From NCBI GenBank assembly GCA_964036045.1, contig OZ038381.1, positions 133,215,191 to 133,279,190 on the forward strand: a stretch of 64,000 nucleotides of DNA. Reading direction: 5' to 3'. The translations under genes and the position numbers were made by a program. Origin of the DNA: Eutreptiella sp. 'Long Island Sound 2002' (Eukaryota; Euglenozoa; Euglenophyceae; Eutreptiales; Eutreptiaceae). Every line of letters begins with the position of its first letter. Positions within the stretch are counted from its first letter, which is position 1. Positions 1-11,190 of this stretch are shown one piece after another. The notes below the pieces were generated by a model. The model did no database searches. It was not told the origin of the DNA and was given only the letters and a program-made list of their open reading frames with translations.

Positions 1-827
1 CGCAACGTCGTGGAATCCACTTCAAACATTTGAAGGATGCTTGCACAATATGCCAAGAACCATCGTGGGAGCTGTCCCGTCAACGTTTTGGCAGCGCACC
101 ATTGCATGGCGAGCATCACCACACGGAACCCACAAGTATCGGAATCAGGTTGGGTTCCGTAATGGTGCCACAGGAAAGACCAAGCAATTTTCTTCATGGA
201 ATCGTGAATTACTAGGCTCTTGCAATCCACTTGGAGATCTGTGACCAACACGTAGTGGACCCCTATCGTGGAATTTCGGGACGTGAGCAATAATGGTAGC
301 GTGCATTTTTGTGTACAAATGAGGCTTAGTGTAGGAAAATGTCGCATGAGTTGGGCCAACTGCATGTCGATGATAACAGGTTTCACCGAGGTGGTTCCTG
401 GGGGCAAGAGAACCTCAAGGAGGCATTGGACTGCCGCAGTGGACAACCACGCACATTCTGCAAGATGGACATTGTGCTGGATGGAATCATTTCTCTCATC
501 CGGGCAATATTCAGAGCTGAAGTGGCAATTACGTGCATCCAAATGGGGGTAGTCACCAATGGGGGACGGAGGCGGAGACACATGCGATTTAGTCGGGTAC
601 CGTTTGGGTGGACCCTCAATGTGGTCTTGCTTTCGAAGAATGCGCTCCCGGAAAACAGCCTTTGTACCACAAGTTGATAGTCCATGAGCCGCACACAAGG
701 TCCGCAACTGAACAACGGACATTTGGCTCAAGACATCGGCACTAAAGACATGTGGCTTGTTGTTGCCATCCAACAACTGCACTCCAACATTTGGTTGCTG
801 AGATGTGCCATGAGGCCGTCCGCGCAT
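1..827 (-). CDS. SAP domain plus Ulp1-like cysteine protease, C-terminus beyond window
   Basis: A minus-strand frame open from about position 904 to the window edge, with its first ATG at 825-827. Reading from the N-terminus, a SAP-like helix-turn-helix (DVLSQMSVVQLRTLC then GLSTCGTKAVFRERI) is followed by a low-complexity linker and then a C48/Ulp1-type protease fold. The protease part starts at WLSTAAVQ, has the catalytic His in GVHYVLV, the Asp in LVIHDSM, and the Gln and Cys in TQPDSDTCGF. Ulp1-like proteases cut SUMO-type conjugates in cells, and they are also captured by several DNA transposon families; a SAP domain suggests DNA or chromatin targeting. The triad looks intact. No stop is seen before position 1, so the C-terminus is missing. 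A stop lies upstream near 906. Whether this is a host gene or transposon cargo is unresolved; the nearby Helitron and the shared 143-bp repeat favour a mobile origin. Confidence 0.6.
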   Translation of the reverse strand, partial: MRGRPHGTSQQPNVGVQLLDGNNKPHVFSADVLSQMSVVQLRTLCAAHGLSTCGTKAVFRERILRKQDHIEGPPKRYPTKSHVSPPPSPIGDYPHLDARNCHFSSEYCPDERNDSIQHNVHLAECAWLSTAAVQCLLEVLLPPGTTSVKPVIIDMQLAQLMRHFPTLSLICTQKCTLPLLLTSRNSTIGVHYVLVTDLQVDCKSLVIHDSMKKIAWSFLWHHYGTQPDSDTCGFRVVMLAMQWCAAKTLTGQLPRWFLAYCASILQMFEVDSTTL

Positions 828-905
828 ACGTGGCTGCTCCGTTCCGTCCTCATTGAGGTCGTCAATGTCCAATGACAACTTGTCTCCTTGTAATTGTCCA
901 TCAAT

Positions 906-1157
906 TTAAGACCACCATGGAAATGACACATACTGCAAGATGAGCAACATGTTCACTTTTAAAATGCGAGCATCCAAATTGTGGGGGAAATGAGATTTGG
1001 TGTGCCATGAGCGGCATACACACATGATCCCGGCAATGAGAGTGGATGTGAAGGTTCTACGTGGGTAAAGAGGAATGTGCTGAACGGGCTTGGGTGCCGA
1101 AACATTTGTTGCCACAAACCAATTCCACAGCTGCATGTAGTAGGGCACATGTACCAC
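906..1157 (-). other. Coding-like block upstream of the SAP-Ulp1 frame
   Basis: An 83-codon minus-strand frame just upstream of the SAP-Ulp1 gene, rich in aromatic and hydrophobic residues (for example VQHIPLYPRRTFTSTL). It could be an earlier exon or an out-of-frame part of the same gene, separated by the stop near 906. I do not recognise a domain. Confidence 0.2.
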
Positions 1158-1261
1158 CGGTGCCCAGCACAGAACATTGAAAGAGAGACCAATATTGTCC
1201 GGTTACCGGTGGCAATTTTAGGAAATCTGTAGTGACGTGCATGCGATATGCTTCGGTCCGT

Positions 1262-1404
1262 CGCTTGGAAGTTTTCGAAAACCCTTGGAAAGGTGCTCGG
1301 AAGTTTTGGCAGCCAGATCGGCCCCACAAAACGCAACCGATATCGGTAGGAATGTTCCATGGGCTTCCCAGCCGACCGTGCCGGGGGAGCTCGGAAGAAA
1401 TTTT
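1262..1404 (-). repeat. 143-bp dispersed repeat, copy 1
   Basis: Aligns without gaps to 6962-7104, with about 8 mismatches in 143 bases by eye. On the minus strand it is open for 47 codons (starting NFFRAPPAR and containing GKPMEHSYRYR). The offset between the two copies is exactly 5,700 bp. Confidence 0.85.
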
Positions 1405-1451
1405 TTAGCCTGAACGTAGTGGAACTTTGGTTGCATGCTTGGTGCCTACCT

Positions 1452-1697
1452 TGCCTGCAAGATGCCATGGAGAACAGTACGTTGAAGCTAATGTTTGTCT
1501 ACCCTTTGTTTGTTTTGCCTACAAAATTGCATGGAGAACACTGTGCTCAAGCTTATGACTGCTTCCCCTTTGAGCTCCTTTGTGAATTTGCACTTTTGGT
1601 TTTGACATGTGCAATTGCAGTTTGATCCTTGGTGCCTGCTTTGCCTACAAACTTGCATGGAGAACACTGTACCCAAGCTTATGACTGTTTGCCCTTT
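1452..1697 (+). repeat. Short direct repeats with TTGCATGGAGAACACTG core
   Basis: Three imperfect copies of a block running from TTGCCTACAA through GCATGGAGAAC to AAGCTTATGACTG, starting near 1452, 1516 and 1639. The first is the most diverged. No coding frame is conserved across them. The rest of 1405-1700 holds nothing else I recognise. Confidence 0.6.
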
Positions 1698-1699
1698 GT

Positions 1700-3527
1700 G
1701 TCTTGTGAAGCTTTGTGCCTGCTTTTGTGGTTTTCTTTTTGCGTGTGTGTCGCTTTTTCACCTTGGCCCCTTTGAGTAGACTCACTATTGTATTCCCTTC
1801 TTGTGCCCAGAACATTTTTGTCACCCGCAATAGACATGTCTGGTAGTCAGTTAATGACAAGTGCACACTTTGTGGATCTCAACTCATGTCACTCAACCCT
1901 CTAATCACCTGTGTGCACTGGAAGGACACGCATGCTTGTCAGTACATCCCCTGGGATTCCAATGTGCCCAGGCACATCCGAGTGGCATAGGTCAGAGGTG
2001 AATTCATTCGCTATATGAGGATCTCCAGCCACCCACATCTGTACCGAGTATGTTGTAGCAGACTGGTCTCAGCGTTGTGCTGGCTTAACTACCCGTGGGA
2101 GGTAATCCAGTGTAAACACATCCCGTGGGGTGAAAGAAACAGGTTCAGGACGCTGAGACGTGATGTTGTGCCCTCTAGGGTGGCAAATGAGCCTATGTCG
2201 TTGTCCCAATCTGAAATGATGAGTTCCAGGCATAATGGTGTGATGGGAGGTGGGCGGGAACCTTTTGGACAGGTGCATGGATTTTGCCCCCCCCCCCCCC
2301 CCACCAATATGAGACTTGTGCTCCGCCCCCTACATCAGACTAGGGGGGCGGAACCCATGAGGGAAACCGGGCACCCACAGCCCATAGTGAACCCCCACGG
2401 TCTCGTGAAGGGAGGTTTAGGGTAACAGGCAGACCCTGCTCCTGCCCATGCTCTTGCCCATACCCATGCCCCTACCCCTGCCCCAGCACCTGCCTCTGCA
2501 GGTATGTGTCGGGAACAAGGGCCACGCGGTGGGGCCATCCGCCCGCCTTTCGCTCCCTCTAGGGCAGGGCCAGGGCCAGGGGCAACCAGGGCTAGGGGCC
2601 CGTCCACGTGTGGAATTAAGTAAATTGGGTAAGTAGTTACTACCAGGGCCGTGGGCCCGTCCTCCCGTTGGCAGTTTCCGGTGTAATTACCGTGCCAATC
2701 CTAATTATTTGCGGAAATAATTAATTCCCGGTCCAAGGTGTTGTTTTGCCGCAAAAAAAGACGCAAAAAAATATTAATTTTTGGCTTTGTGCCCTTCCCA
2801 AAAATGGGTTCCGCAAAAAAAATCACAAAAATTATTTTTTTTGCCCCTGCCCCCCTTTGCAGAAATACCACAATTGCGGGACGGATGCTGTGTTTGCCCC
2901 ACTGCTTGTTGCCCCACCCCCCCACCCTTCTGTTTCTCAGACCCCATTCTGCTCCTTGCTGTGCTGTCAGAGAATGTATTATGAAGCAGGGTAACCACAC
3001 AGGTATTGTGTGAGCACGTTGGACATATTTGAATTTGGATATTGGTGTGCCCGAAAGCAGATAAAGGGGCTAGTTCTCGCAAACCCGGATACCTCAATTT
3101 TGATGTTGCTGTGCCCCAAAGCAGATAATGGGGCTAGTTCTGTGCAGCTGGGGTCCATCGTTATTTGATTTTGGTTGTTGAGAGGTAAAAAGGAGGAAAC
3201 CCGTGGGCCGAGGGTTTCTCCTGGGGGGAAGATAGGCCCACTCGCCCAAACCAAGGTAAACAAAACACCACCACATTGGTGGCTCGTCAGGCTGTGCGCG
3301 TGTAGGTGGTGTTAGAACCCCTTGGGTTTTGGACCACCCCGGGGTCCTAACCAAGGGTCTTGTCCCCCAGGCGGGTTCGCTCACACCTTGCGGTAACCAC
3401 ACCTTGTTGCTTGCTTTACAAGAATAAACAACTGCCACTCGCTCAGTGTCAGTTCCTAATAGTATTAAGACTAGGCCGCTGCTTGCTCACAACAGAGGCT
3501 CAGGGGCAAAGTTTTCCCTTTCTGCAG
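1700..3527. other. Non-coding stretch with homopolymers
   Basis: No supported gene. Contains a 16-C run at 2287-2302, a C/T-rich segment with CCCATGCCC-like repeats around 2430-2500, and A/T-rich runs with CCGCAAAAAA words (2745-2860) that recur near 20.2 kb. Short frames on both strands look like chance. Confidence 0.6.
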
Positions 3528-6050
3528 CTTTTCACCAGCTTTCACCGCAACTTTGTTTTGTGGAATTTTACCACACCATCACAGAATTAGAAGGCTCCAA
3601 AGTGAGCTTGACCATCCGCCCCCCTACAGGGGCCCACTGTTTCAGATTTTTACAACTAGGGGCTCTATGTAAAGCCCCAGCCACCAGCTTTCACCACAAC
3701 TTTGTTTTGTGGAATTTTACCACACCATCACATAATTAGAAGGCTCCAAAGTGAGCTCGACTATCCGCCCCCCTATAGGGGCCCACTGTTTCAGATTTTT
3801 ACAACTAGGGGCTCTATGTAAAGCCCCAACCACCAGCTTTCACCACAACTTTGTTTTGTGGAATTTTACCACACCATCACAGAATTAGAAGGCTCCAAAG
3901 TGAGCTCGATTATCCGCCCCCCTACAGGGGCCCACTGTTTCAGATTTTCACAACTAGGGGCTCTATGTAAAGCCCCAATCACCAGCTTTCACCACAACTC
4001 TGTTTTGTGGAATTTTACCACACCATCACATGATTAGAAGGCTCTAAAGTGAGCTCGACTATCCGCCCCCCTATAGGGGCCCACTCTTTCACATTTTCAC
4101 AACTAGGGGCTCTATGTAAAGCCCCAACCACCAGCTTTCACCACAACTTTGTTTTGTGGAATTTTACCACACCCTCACAGATTTAGAAGGCTCCAAAGTG
4201 AGCTCGACTATCCGCCCCCCTACAGGGGCCCACTGTTTCAGATTTTTACAACTAGGGGCTCTATGTAAAGCCCCAACCACCAGCTTTCACCACAACCTTG
4301 TTTTGTGGAATTTTACCACACCATCACATAATTAGAAGGCTCCAAAGTGAGCTCGACTATCCGCCCCCCTATAGGGGCCCACTGTTTCAGATTTTAACAA
4401 CTAGGGGCTCTATGTAAAGCCCCAATCACCAGCTTTCACCACAACTTTGTTTTGTGGAATTTTACCACACCATCACAGAATTAGAAGGCTCCAAAGTGAG
4501 CTCGACTATCCGCCCCCCTATAGGGGCCCACTGTTTGAGCTTTTTTACAACTAGGGGCTCTATGTAAAGCCCTAGCCACCAGCTTTCACCACAACTTTGT
4601 TTTGTGGAATTTTACCACACCATCACAGAATTAGAAGGCTCCAAAGTGAGCTCGACTATCCGCCCCCCTATAGGGGCCCACTGTTTCAGATTTTCACAAC
4701 TAGGGGCTCCATGTAAAGCTCCAATCACCAGCTTTCACCACAACTTTGTTTTGTGGAATTTTACCACACCATCACAGATTTAGAAGGCTCCAAAGTGAGC
4801 TCGACTATCCGCCCCCCTATAGGGGCCCACTGTTTGAGCTTTTTTACAACTAGGGGCTCTATGTAAAGCCCTAGCCACCAGCTTTCACCACAACTTTGTT
4901 TTGTGGAATTTTACCACACCATCACAGATTTTGAAGGCTCCAAAGTGAGCTCGACTATCCGCCCCCCTACAGGGGCCCAATGTTTCAGATTTTTACAACT
5001 AGGGGCTCTATGTAAAGCCCCAACCACCAGCTTTCACCACAACTTTGTTTTGTGGAATTTTACCACACCATCACAGTTTTAGAAGGCTCCAAAGTGAGCT
5101 CGACTATCCGCCCCCCTACAGGGGCCCACTGTTTCAGATTTTTACAACTAGGGGCTCTATGTAAAGCCCCCATCACCAGCTTTCACCACAACTCTGTTTT
5201 GTGGAATTTTACCACATCATCACATAATTAGAAGGCTCCAAAGTGAGCTCGACTATCCGCCCCCCTATAGGGGCCCACTGTTTCAGATTTTCACAACTAG
5301 GGGCTCTATGTAAAGCCCCAACCACCAGATTTCACCACAACTTTGTTTTGTGGAATTTTACCACACCATCACAGATTTAGAAGGCTCCAAAGTGAGCTCG
5401 ACTATCCGCCCCCCTACAGGGGCCCACTGTTTCACATTTTCACAACTAGGGGCTCTATGTAAAGCCCCAATCACCAGCTTTCACCACAACTTTGTTTTGT
5501 GGAATTTTACCACACCATCACAGAATTAGAAGGCTCCAAAGTGAGCTCGACTATCCGCCCCCCTATAGGGGCCCACTGTTTCAGATTTCCAAAATTAGGG
5601 GCTCTATGTAAAGCCCCAACCACCAGCTTTCACCACAACTTTGTTTTGTGGAACTTTACCACACCATCACAGATTTAGAAGGGTCCAAAGTGAGCTCGAC
5701 TATCCGGCCCCCTACACGGGCCCACTGTTTCCGATTTTCACAATTAGGGGCTCCATGTAAAGCTCCAACCACCAGCTTTCACCACAACTTTGTTTTGTGG
5801 AACTTTACCACACCATCACATGATTAGAAGGCTCCAAAGTAAGCTCGACTATCCGCCCCCCTACAGGGGCCCACTGTTTCAGATTTTTACAAATAGGGGC
5901 CCTATGTAAAGCCCCAACCACCAGCTTTCACCACAGCTTTGTTTTGTGGAATTTTACCACACCATCACAGAATTAGAAGGCTCCAAAGTGAGCTCGACTA
6001 TCCGCCCCCCTATAGGGGCCCACCGTTGCAGATTTTCACAACCAGGGGCT
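3528..6050 (+). repeat. 149-bp satellite, about 17 copies
   Basis: Head-to-tail units of about 149 bp. Successive starts of CACCAGCTTTCACC fall at about 3682, 3831 and 3980 and continue to about 6050. Each unit carries small inverted repeats: GTGG...CCAC around AATTTTA, CCCCTACAGGGG (or CCCCTATAGGGG), and GGGGCTCTATGTAAAGCCCC. Copies differ by a few substitutions, such as AGAATTAG, ATAATTAG or AGATTTAG variants. No long frame runs through it. Confidence 0.95.
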
Positions 6051-6055
6051 CTCTC

Positions 6056-6806
6056 CTAATGCTCTGCCAACCCTCTCCCACCCTCTCCCAACCCTCTCCC
6101 ACCCCCTCCCAACCCTCTCCCACCCCCTTCCAACCCTCTCCCACTCTCTCCCACCCTCTCCCAACCCTCTCCCACCCTCACCCAACCCTCTCCCACCCTC
6201 TCCCAACCCTCTCCCACCCTCTCCCAACCCTCTCCCACCCTCTCCCAACCCTCTCCCAGCCTCTCCCAACCCTCTCCCAACCCTCTCCCGCCCTCTCCCA
6301 ACCCTCTCTCAACCGTCTCCCAACCCTCTCCCACCCCCTCCCAACCCTCTCCCACTCTCTCCCACCCTCTCCCAACCCTCTCCCACCCTCTCCCAACCCT
6401 CTCCCACCCTCTCCCAACCCTCTCCGAGCCTCTCCCAACCCTCTCCCAACCCTCTCCCACCCTCTCTCAACCGTCTCCCAACCCTCTCCCACCCTCTCCC
6501 AACCCTCTCCCAACCCTCTCCCACTCTCTCCCAACCCTCTCCCAACCCTCCCCCACTCTCTCCCACCCTCTCCCAACCCTCTCCCACCCTCTCCCAACCC
6601 TCTCCCACCCTCTCCCAACCCTCTCCCACCCTCTCCCAACCCTCTCCCACCCTCTCCCAACCCTCTCCCACCCTCTCCCAACCCTCTCCCACCCTCTCCC
6701 AACCCTCTCCCAACCGTCTCCCACCCTCTCCCAACCCTCTCTCAACCGTCTCCCAACCCTCTCCCACCCTCTCCCAACCCTCTCCCACCCCCTCCCAACC
6801 CTCTAA
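6056..6806 (+). repeat. CCCTCTCCCA/CCCTCTCCCAA minisatellite
   Basis: A 750-bp pyrimidine-only array of alternating 10- and 11-bp units directly abutting the 149-bp satellite. It creates long proline/serine-rich frames on the plus strand and Gly/Glu/Arg/Trp-rich frames on the minus strand. These are composition artefacts, not genes. The strand asymmetry suggests triplex or replication-slippage behaviour. Confidence 0.95.
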
Positions 6807-6961
6807 CAATGGGAAAGGGTGTCTAATCTCAGTGGATTCCGGTAGCAGTAGAGGTGTTAAGTGAACCGTCATGCTTGCCTTTTTGTGTGTTTCTTTGTTG
6901 AGGTGTGGGATTTGGGAACCAAGAATGGTGTAGTTCATCGTACAAAAAACCGATGGAAAAA

Positions 6962-7104
6962 CGCCTGGAAGTTTTTGAAATCCCTCGGAAAGATGCTCGG
7001 AAGTTTTGGCAGCCAGATCGGCCCCCCAAAACGCAACCGATATCGCTAGGAATGTTCCATGGGCTTCCCAGCCAACCGTGCCGGGGGAGCTCGGAAGAAA
7101 TTTT
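6962..7104 (-). repeat. 143-bp dispersed repeat, copy 2
   Basis: Partner of 1262-1404. It forms the last codons of the Helitron helicase frame (ending APPARLAGKPMEHS then TAG), where copy 1 has TAC in place of the stop. So the helicase frame appears to read out of its own sequence into this repeat. Confidence 0.85.
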
Positions 7105-7792
7105 GGCTGGGACTTCCGAGATCAACCCTGCAATATGAGTCCCATTTGCTGAGCATGAATGCTGAGCATCCCCAAATATCCTGAGCAATATGCTCAGCAT
7201 TTTCCTGCCATTTTTTACCTTCTATGCTGTGCGTCCCAGCACCATGTGGGTCCACAAGGAATGCCTCACGGCGATAGTTAAGGATATATATACCTTGAAG
7301 GGACCGTGCCCGTGACAATGCAACGTAGGCATGTGCTGCAGCAAAGAAGGTTGCCATATCAATCCACACAATCCGGTACGAGCAGCCTTGCGATCCGTGA
7401 ACAGTACATGCATATCCTGCGAGCATCGGAAATTGTAGTATTTTGACCTGCACAGATGGCCCGTACACGGGAATTATTTGTTGGCACCGACAAATAGGGT
7501 ACTCCCTAGTGCGACCAATGGGGCACACAACGATAACATCATTGGACCATCGCTTGATAACAACCATTGTCGAGTTCACCAAACGATTCTGAATACTAAC
7601 GTTGCGAATGAGCCGGGCTCGCATACCGGCGGCCACGAAAACCTGTTGTGGGAGCACGCGGCGATTGCGAGAATTGATGTAGTCGCACATGGCTTGATTG
7701 GTAGGAGCACCACCCATGTCCACATAGGTGGCGTTGAAGGTCACAATATTAGATCCCAATTGTGCCATGAAGTGTTCGTCCCACCGATGCAT
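7046..7792 (-). pseudogene. Helitron Pif1-like helicase, C-terminal part
   Basis: Continuation of the helicase after a one-base frameshift: NAMHRWDEHF precedes the conserved MRARLIRNVS, then the C-terminal motifs HGSQGCSY and YVALSRARSLQGIYI. The final residues (from NFFRAPPAR) come from the 143-bp repeat, so the natural C-terminus probably lies near 7140. Without joining the two frames no complete helicase can be made. Confidence 0.85.
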
Positions 7793-8997
7793 AGCATTCC
7801 TACGCTTGGAGCGATGCGTTGCTGTAGAGTGATATGATCATCATCTGTTTCCTCCCCAATGCGTACACAATTGAGCACGTCAATGAATTGTCCATCGTCT
7901 TGGCGCATGACCTCCGTCAACACAAACGGCACAAAATGGTTCCGGAAGAGGGCACTATCGAAGATGTCGAGATCAACAGCGGGAAGCTGCGATGGGTCGC
8001 CAACAAGAAGCATTGTAATTCCTCCGAAAGGATTCCGCTTGTCCCGGCGCACCTGGTGTAGTATGTCATTCAACGTGTGGAGGAGCTTGCTCGACAAAAG
8101 TGAGAACTCATCCACAATAATCATGTCAGCATTACGAATCATCCACCAAAGAATTGTTCCCTCTTTGATTTGCCAATCAAGGTCCAAGGACAAAGAAAAC
8201 AAGCTGTGGATGGTTCGGCCACCAACGTTCAGCGCTGCCACGCCACTAGCACCGCACACGAGTATTGAAAATCCACATGCGCGTAGCTTGGCAATCAATA
8301 AACGGACGACATGAGACTTCCCAGTTCCTGCAACTCCTGTGAGAATGGCACACAACTGAGGTCGGCTACCCGCAATGCTAGCCCGACAATGTGTCGATAT
8401 ATCTAGTACATCCTTCGGTTGTTGTTGTTGAAAGTGTGCCACAAAGATTTCAAAAACCATGCGTTGCCAATGATTTAGAGCATTGACCAAGGTTTCGGCA
8501 GCTCCGGGGTCATCGGCATTCATAAACGCCTTCAACTCCTCAGCCAATTGGGGATCCATTTCCGCCTCATCAGCAACCATTGGTTCGTTGTCACCGGCCC
8601 GATGCTTGTCAAGCTCATCCAAATCGAACATATAATTGTTGAAGAAGGTTGCGTCGATTATGTCCTCGGCCCGAAGGACTTTTGCAAGAAGACGCCACCG
8701 CTCAACTGAGTAACCTCGAGCCTGGGCGTTGTTCAGTGTTTCTGGTGCTTCTTCCTCATATCCTCGGAATAGCCCACGAAGGATACACTCCTCCATGTAG
8801 GTCTTCGACACATTGTCCTTAGAAAAGAATCGCTGTTCGTGGTCTTCTTTCGTGAAGGCCTGGGAGAGGAGAATCTTTTGTAAGAAGTACTTTTTGGCGT
8901 CGTCACCGTAGGGAAGGTAGAAATTCCACCTTGGAATGGCAGTGCGCCGGCGCAATCTCCACTTATTGCCCATGTTGTCTCTAATTTCCCGCTCCAT
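7741..8997 (-). pseudogene. Helitron Pif1-like helicase, N-terminal part
   Basis: Superfamily 1 DNA helicase of a Helitron. Visible in order are the linker typical of the family (IPRWNFYLPYGDDAKKYFLQ), Walker A GVAGTGKSH, Walker B IIVDEFSLL, and motif III LLVGDPSQLPAV followed by FVLTEVMRQ. The frame is lost around 7800, just after LQQRIAPS, and continues in the next frame as the C-terminal part. The upstream border is an in-frame TAG shared with Rep. Confidence 0.9.
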
Positions 8998-9018
8998 GTG
9001 CTCTGGAGGGGATGGCCA

Positions 9019-10017
9019 CTAGTATGGGCGCTCCTTGCCATTGTCAGGAGGATCGGCTTTATACCGATCACCGTCTACTGCGTCGTCGGAATCACTAGAT
9101 AGACATTCATTGGCCATATCCTCTGCCGGATTGCTTGCCAAGGCGCTGGCCTCTAAGGGATTGCGCCATGTACGACGGTAATAGCGGTAGAAGTCAGGGT
9201 ACTTTAGTTGCAAACCGTCCGGAAGCTCCAAATAGAAATCGTACCTATCTAGGTACCAAACATCTGCAGACGTGTCATCCTCCGGTAGGTGTTTGCGGCG
9301 TTTCAAGCGCCCCAACTTAGGCCATGGATCCGTTGGAATCCATGCAACCTCTCTACTACCCATACATTGATGAATGCCGAGCAGCATCATTCCATTCTCC
9401 ATGCGTCCCAAAGAACGTAGCTTCAGCAAGCGCTCAACGTCAGTGGCATTTGGTGACAGGTTCATTGGCACAGTCAATGATTTTGCAGCTTTGGTGAGAT
9501 ATTTCGCAAGGTACAACTCCCACCCAAAGGATGTGATCCGTTGCACATTGTTGTGGCATTGCAAACGTACTAGAAGACGACGATTGTGAGGCACCACACA
9601 AGCATCTTCTTGTTCCTGTCGGCGGTACAATAGGCGTACACCCTTACTGTCCAACTCCTCCTTATGTTGGGGAACCGTAAACGGATACCCTGCCTCGCAC
9701 TCGGTACATACGCGCCCTTGGCCAATGTTGAAACATTTGTCTGGGTAACACTGGTGCACCATATTGCACTCCTTGTATAAACTCCGTAGATATGAAGTGA
9801 ATTCCGGATCATAGCCATCACTTTCGCGGGGCATTGTAGCGCAGATGACATCATCCGGGATTGAACCGGGTTGGCACCAAACAACACCATGCAAGTGCAC
9901 TCGGCCGGGCTCTTGGTATTCAAAGCGGAACCAGTAATCGCGAACCGTTCCAAATGGACCTCTTTTGCCAATGGCTAAGAACTCACATTGTACATGAGTG
10001 GGAGTGTCTCTCCCCAC
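9019..10017 (-). pseudogene. Helitron Rep endonuclease part
   Basis: Holds the Rep nuclease of a Helitron, which nicks and joins single-stranded DNA. The HUH motif is visible as EPGRVHLHGVVW, with two His around Leu, and the two-tyrosine motif as YLAKYLTK about 130 residues later. Cys pairs between them (CFNIGQGRVCTEC) are typical of Helitron_like_N. The C-terminal part ends in acidic sequence (SSDSDDAVDGDRY) and then a TAG. That TAG is in the same frame as the helicase downstream, so Rep and helicase were one polypeptide. The N-terminal third of the domain is absent, so the protein is unlikely to be active. Confidence 0.85.
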
Positions 10018-10657
10018 CTACTGGGGAGTTCTCATACAGTGGGGAGGTGCTTACCTCGGCCTTACTATTGGCGCCGTGTCTTCTTTCGGTCCTGTGCTGT
10101 TCGTGTCATGGGTTACGGTATCATTGTGTGGCCGGGTACCCCCGCCATCAAAAGAGGCTCTAGTCTGTCACGGAGCGACCTCCAAGCATGTTCGCGCTAT
10201 TTTAGTTGCTTTTTGGAAAGCGGTTTTGCACATGTCCCGCGCATCTCACCCTCCGCAGCTCCACGACAATGGTGACTCGCTCCTACGAAGACGAGAACTG
10301 ATGGCGTATCAAGCCTTGTACCCGCCTCGCACGTTCCCCAAAGCCGGTGGCTGGCAAGTAGGACCACACAATGTAGCCGCGGGGCAATGCATCCACACCT
10401 TTGGCACCACTCTTAGGCGGCTCTTTATGCACGTAGACTTCTTTGCTAAAAGGCACGATTCATGGCGATTTCAACATCCGTTTTTTGCACCCAAAAAAAG
10501 CATATCATTTTTTCGGCCAACTCCACGTGTATTTTCATCGTGGGATACAACAACCTCGCCTGTTGTTGCTTCCAGAGGTGCACATATACACCCCCTATTC
10601 CAGCCTAAAAATTGTATGATTTCAAATTTTTGGGCACTGCATTGCCCAAAAATTTGA
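9998..10657 (+). other. Unrecognised coding-like frame at the Helitron border
   Basis: A 219-codon plus-strand frame overlapping the truncated Rep end by 20 bp and ending in the first palindrome (P1). The middle part (SKHVRAILVAFWKAVLHM, QALYPPRTFPKAGGWQ) looks protein-like; the ends do not. The true start is unknown. It is the first of the 10-17 kb series. No family recognised. Confidence 0.3.
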
Positions 10658-10660
10658 AAT
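10619..10660. repeat. Palindrome P1, 42-nt hairpin
   Basis: Perfect 18-bp arms (ATTTCAAATTTTTGGGCA and its reverse complement) around a CTGCAT loop. It contains the P-family core in the form GGGCACTGCATTGCCC and is the longest hairpin of the set. Confidence 0.9.
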
Positions 10661-10870
10661 GGCTTTTTTCAGTGGGTTCTCCGGTACACCTCCGTAGTCA
10701 TCTCCACAGGTGATGTCCTACTGCAGCAGCAGGCATCAAAACTTGGCATACCCGTTATCAATGGGTCATCGCACCGCGGTGTTATACTCGGAAGGCCACG
10801 TACAATGTACCTTGCCCAATCACTTCCATTCCTGTCCAAATGTGCACTTGAAAATGGACTTCCACTACTT

Positions 10871-10890
10871 TTGGGCACTGCAGTGTCCAA
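10871..10890. repeat. Palindrome P2
   Basis: TTGGGCACTGCAGTGTCCAA, one mismatch from a perfect palindrome. The plus frame reads LGTAVSK and stays open on both sides. Confidence 0.85.
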
Positions 10891-11190
10891 AAAATTTAAA
10901 ACTCCGCATTTCACTCCTATTGGTTCCCATTGCGTAACACCTGACAAAGGACATATGACTCATCGGACGCTGGTACTCATCCTCTGCTCATTGGAAATAT
11001 ATTGCCGGTTGTCTGACTGCCACCTTGGAGTGTACCCAAGCTTTGGAACATTCCACGTCCATTGGGGGATACATTGTTTGGATCTTCGCTAGCTGCTTTT
11101 GGCCTATGCCGCATCAGGTTTGTTTTTGTGATGGTGCCTCTGTTTTCTTTGTCCCCTTACCTTTGCTGCCTTCAAACAGGACTTTTGTCC

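Larger units (their letters stand above)
7046..10017 (-). mobile_element. Helitron, decayed, 5' end truncated
   Basis: A rolling-circle transposon gene on the minus strand: Rep (HUH, Y2) followed by a Pif1-type helicase, the diagnostic Helitron order. The Rep N-terminus is missing: the HUH motif lies only about 40 codons into the open frame and a TAG sits just upstream at 10018-10020. The gene is broken by an in-frame TAG at 9019-9021 and a frameshift near 7800. No clear 5'-TC or 3' hairpin-CTRR end was found. Confidence 0.85.

Noticed and set aside
713-735. A GACATTTGGCTCAAG match resembling the 3' part of the dinoflagellate spliced leader
   Set aside because: One T is missing, the 5' half does not match, and the site lies inside the SAP coding region on the other strand.
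3528-6050. CRISPR-like regular repeats
   Set aside because: The 149-bp units are contiguous with no unique spacers; this is a satellite.
5939-6826. A 295-codon Pro/Ser-rich plus frame and several Gly/Glu/Arg-rich minus frames
   Set aside because: They are readings of the CCCTCTCCCA minisatellite; every frame lacks stops because of the unit composition.
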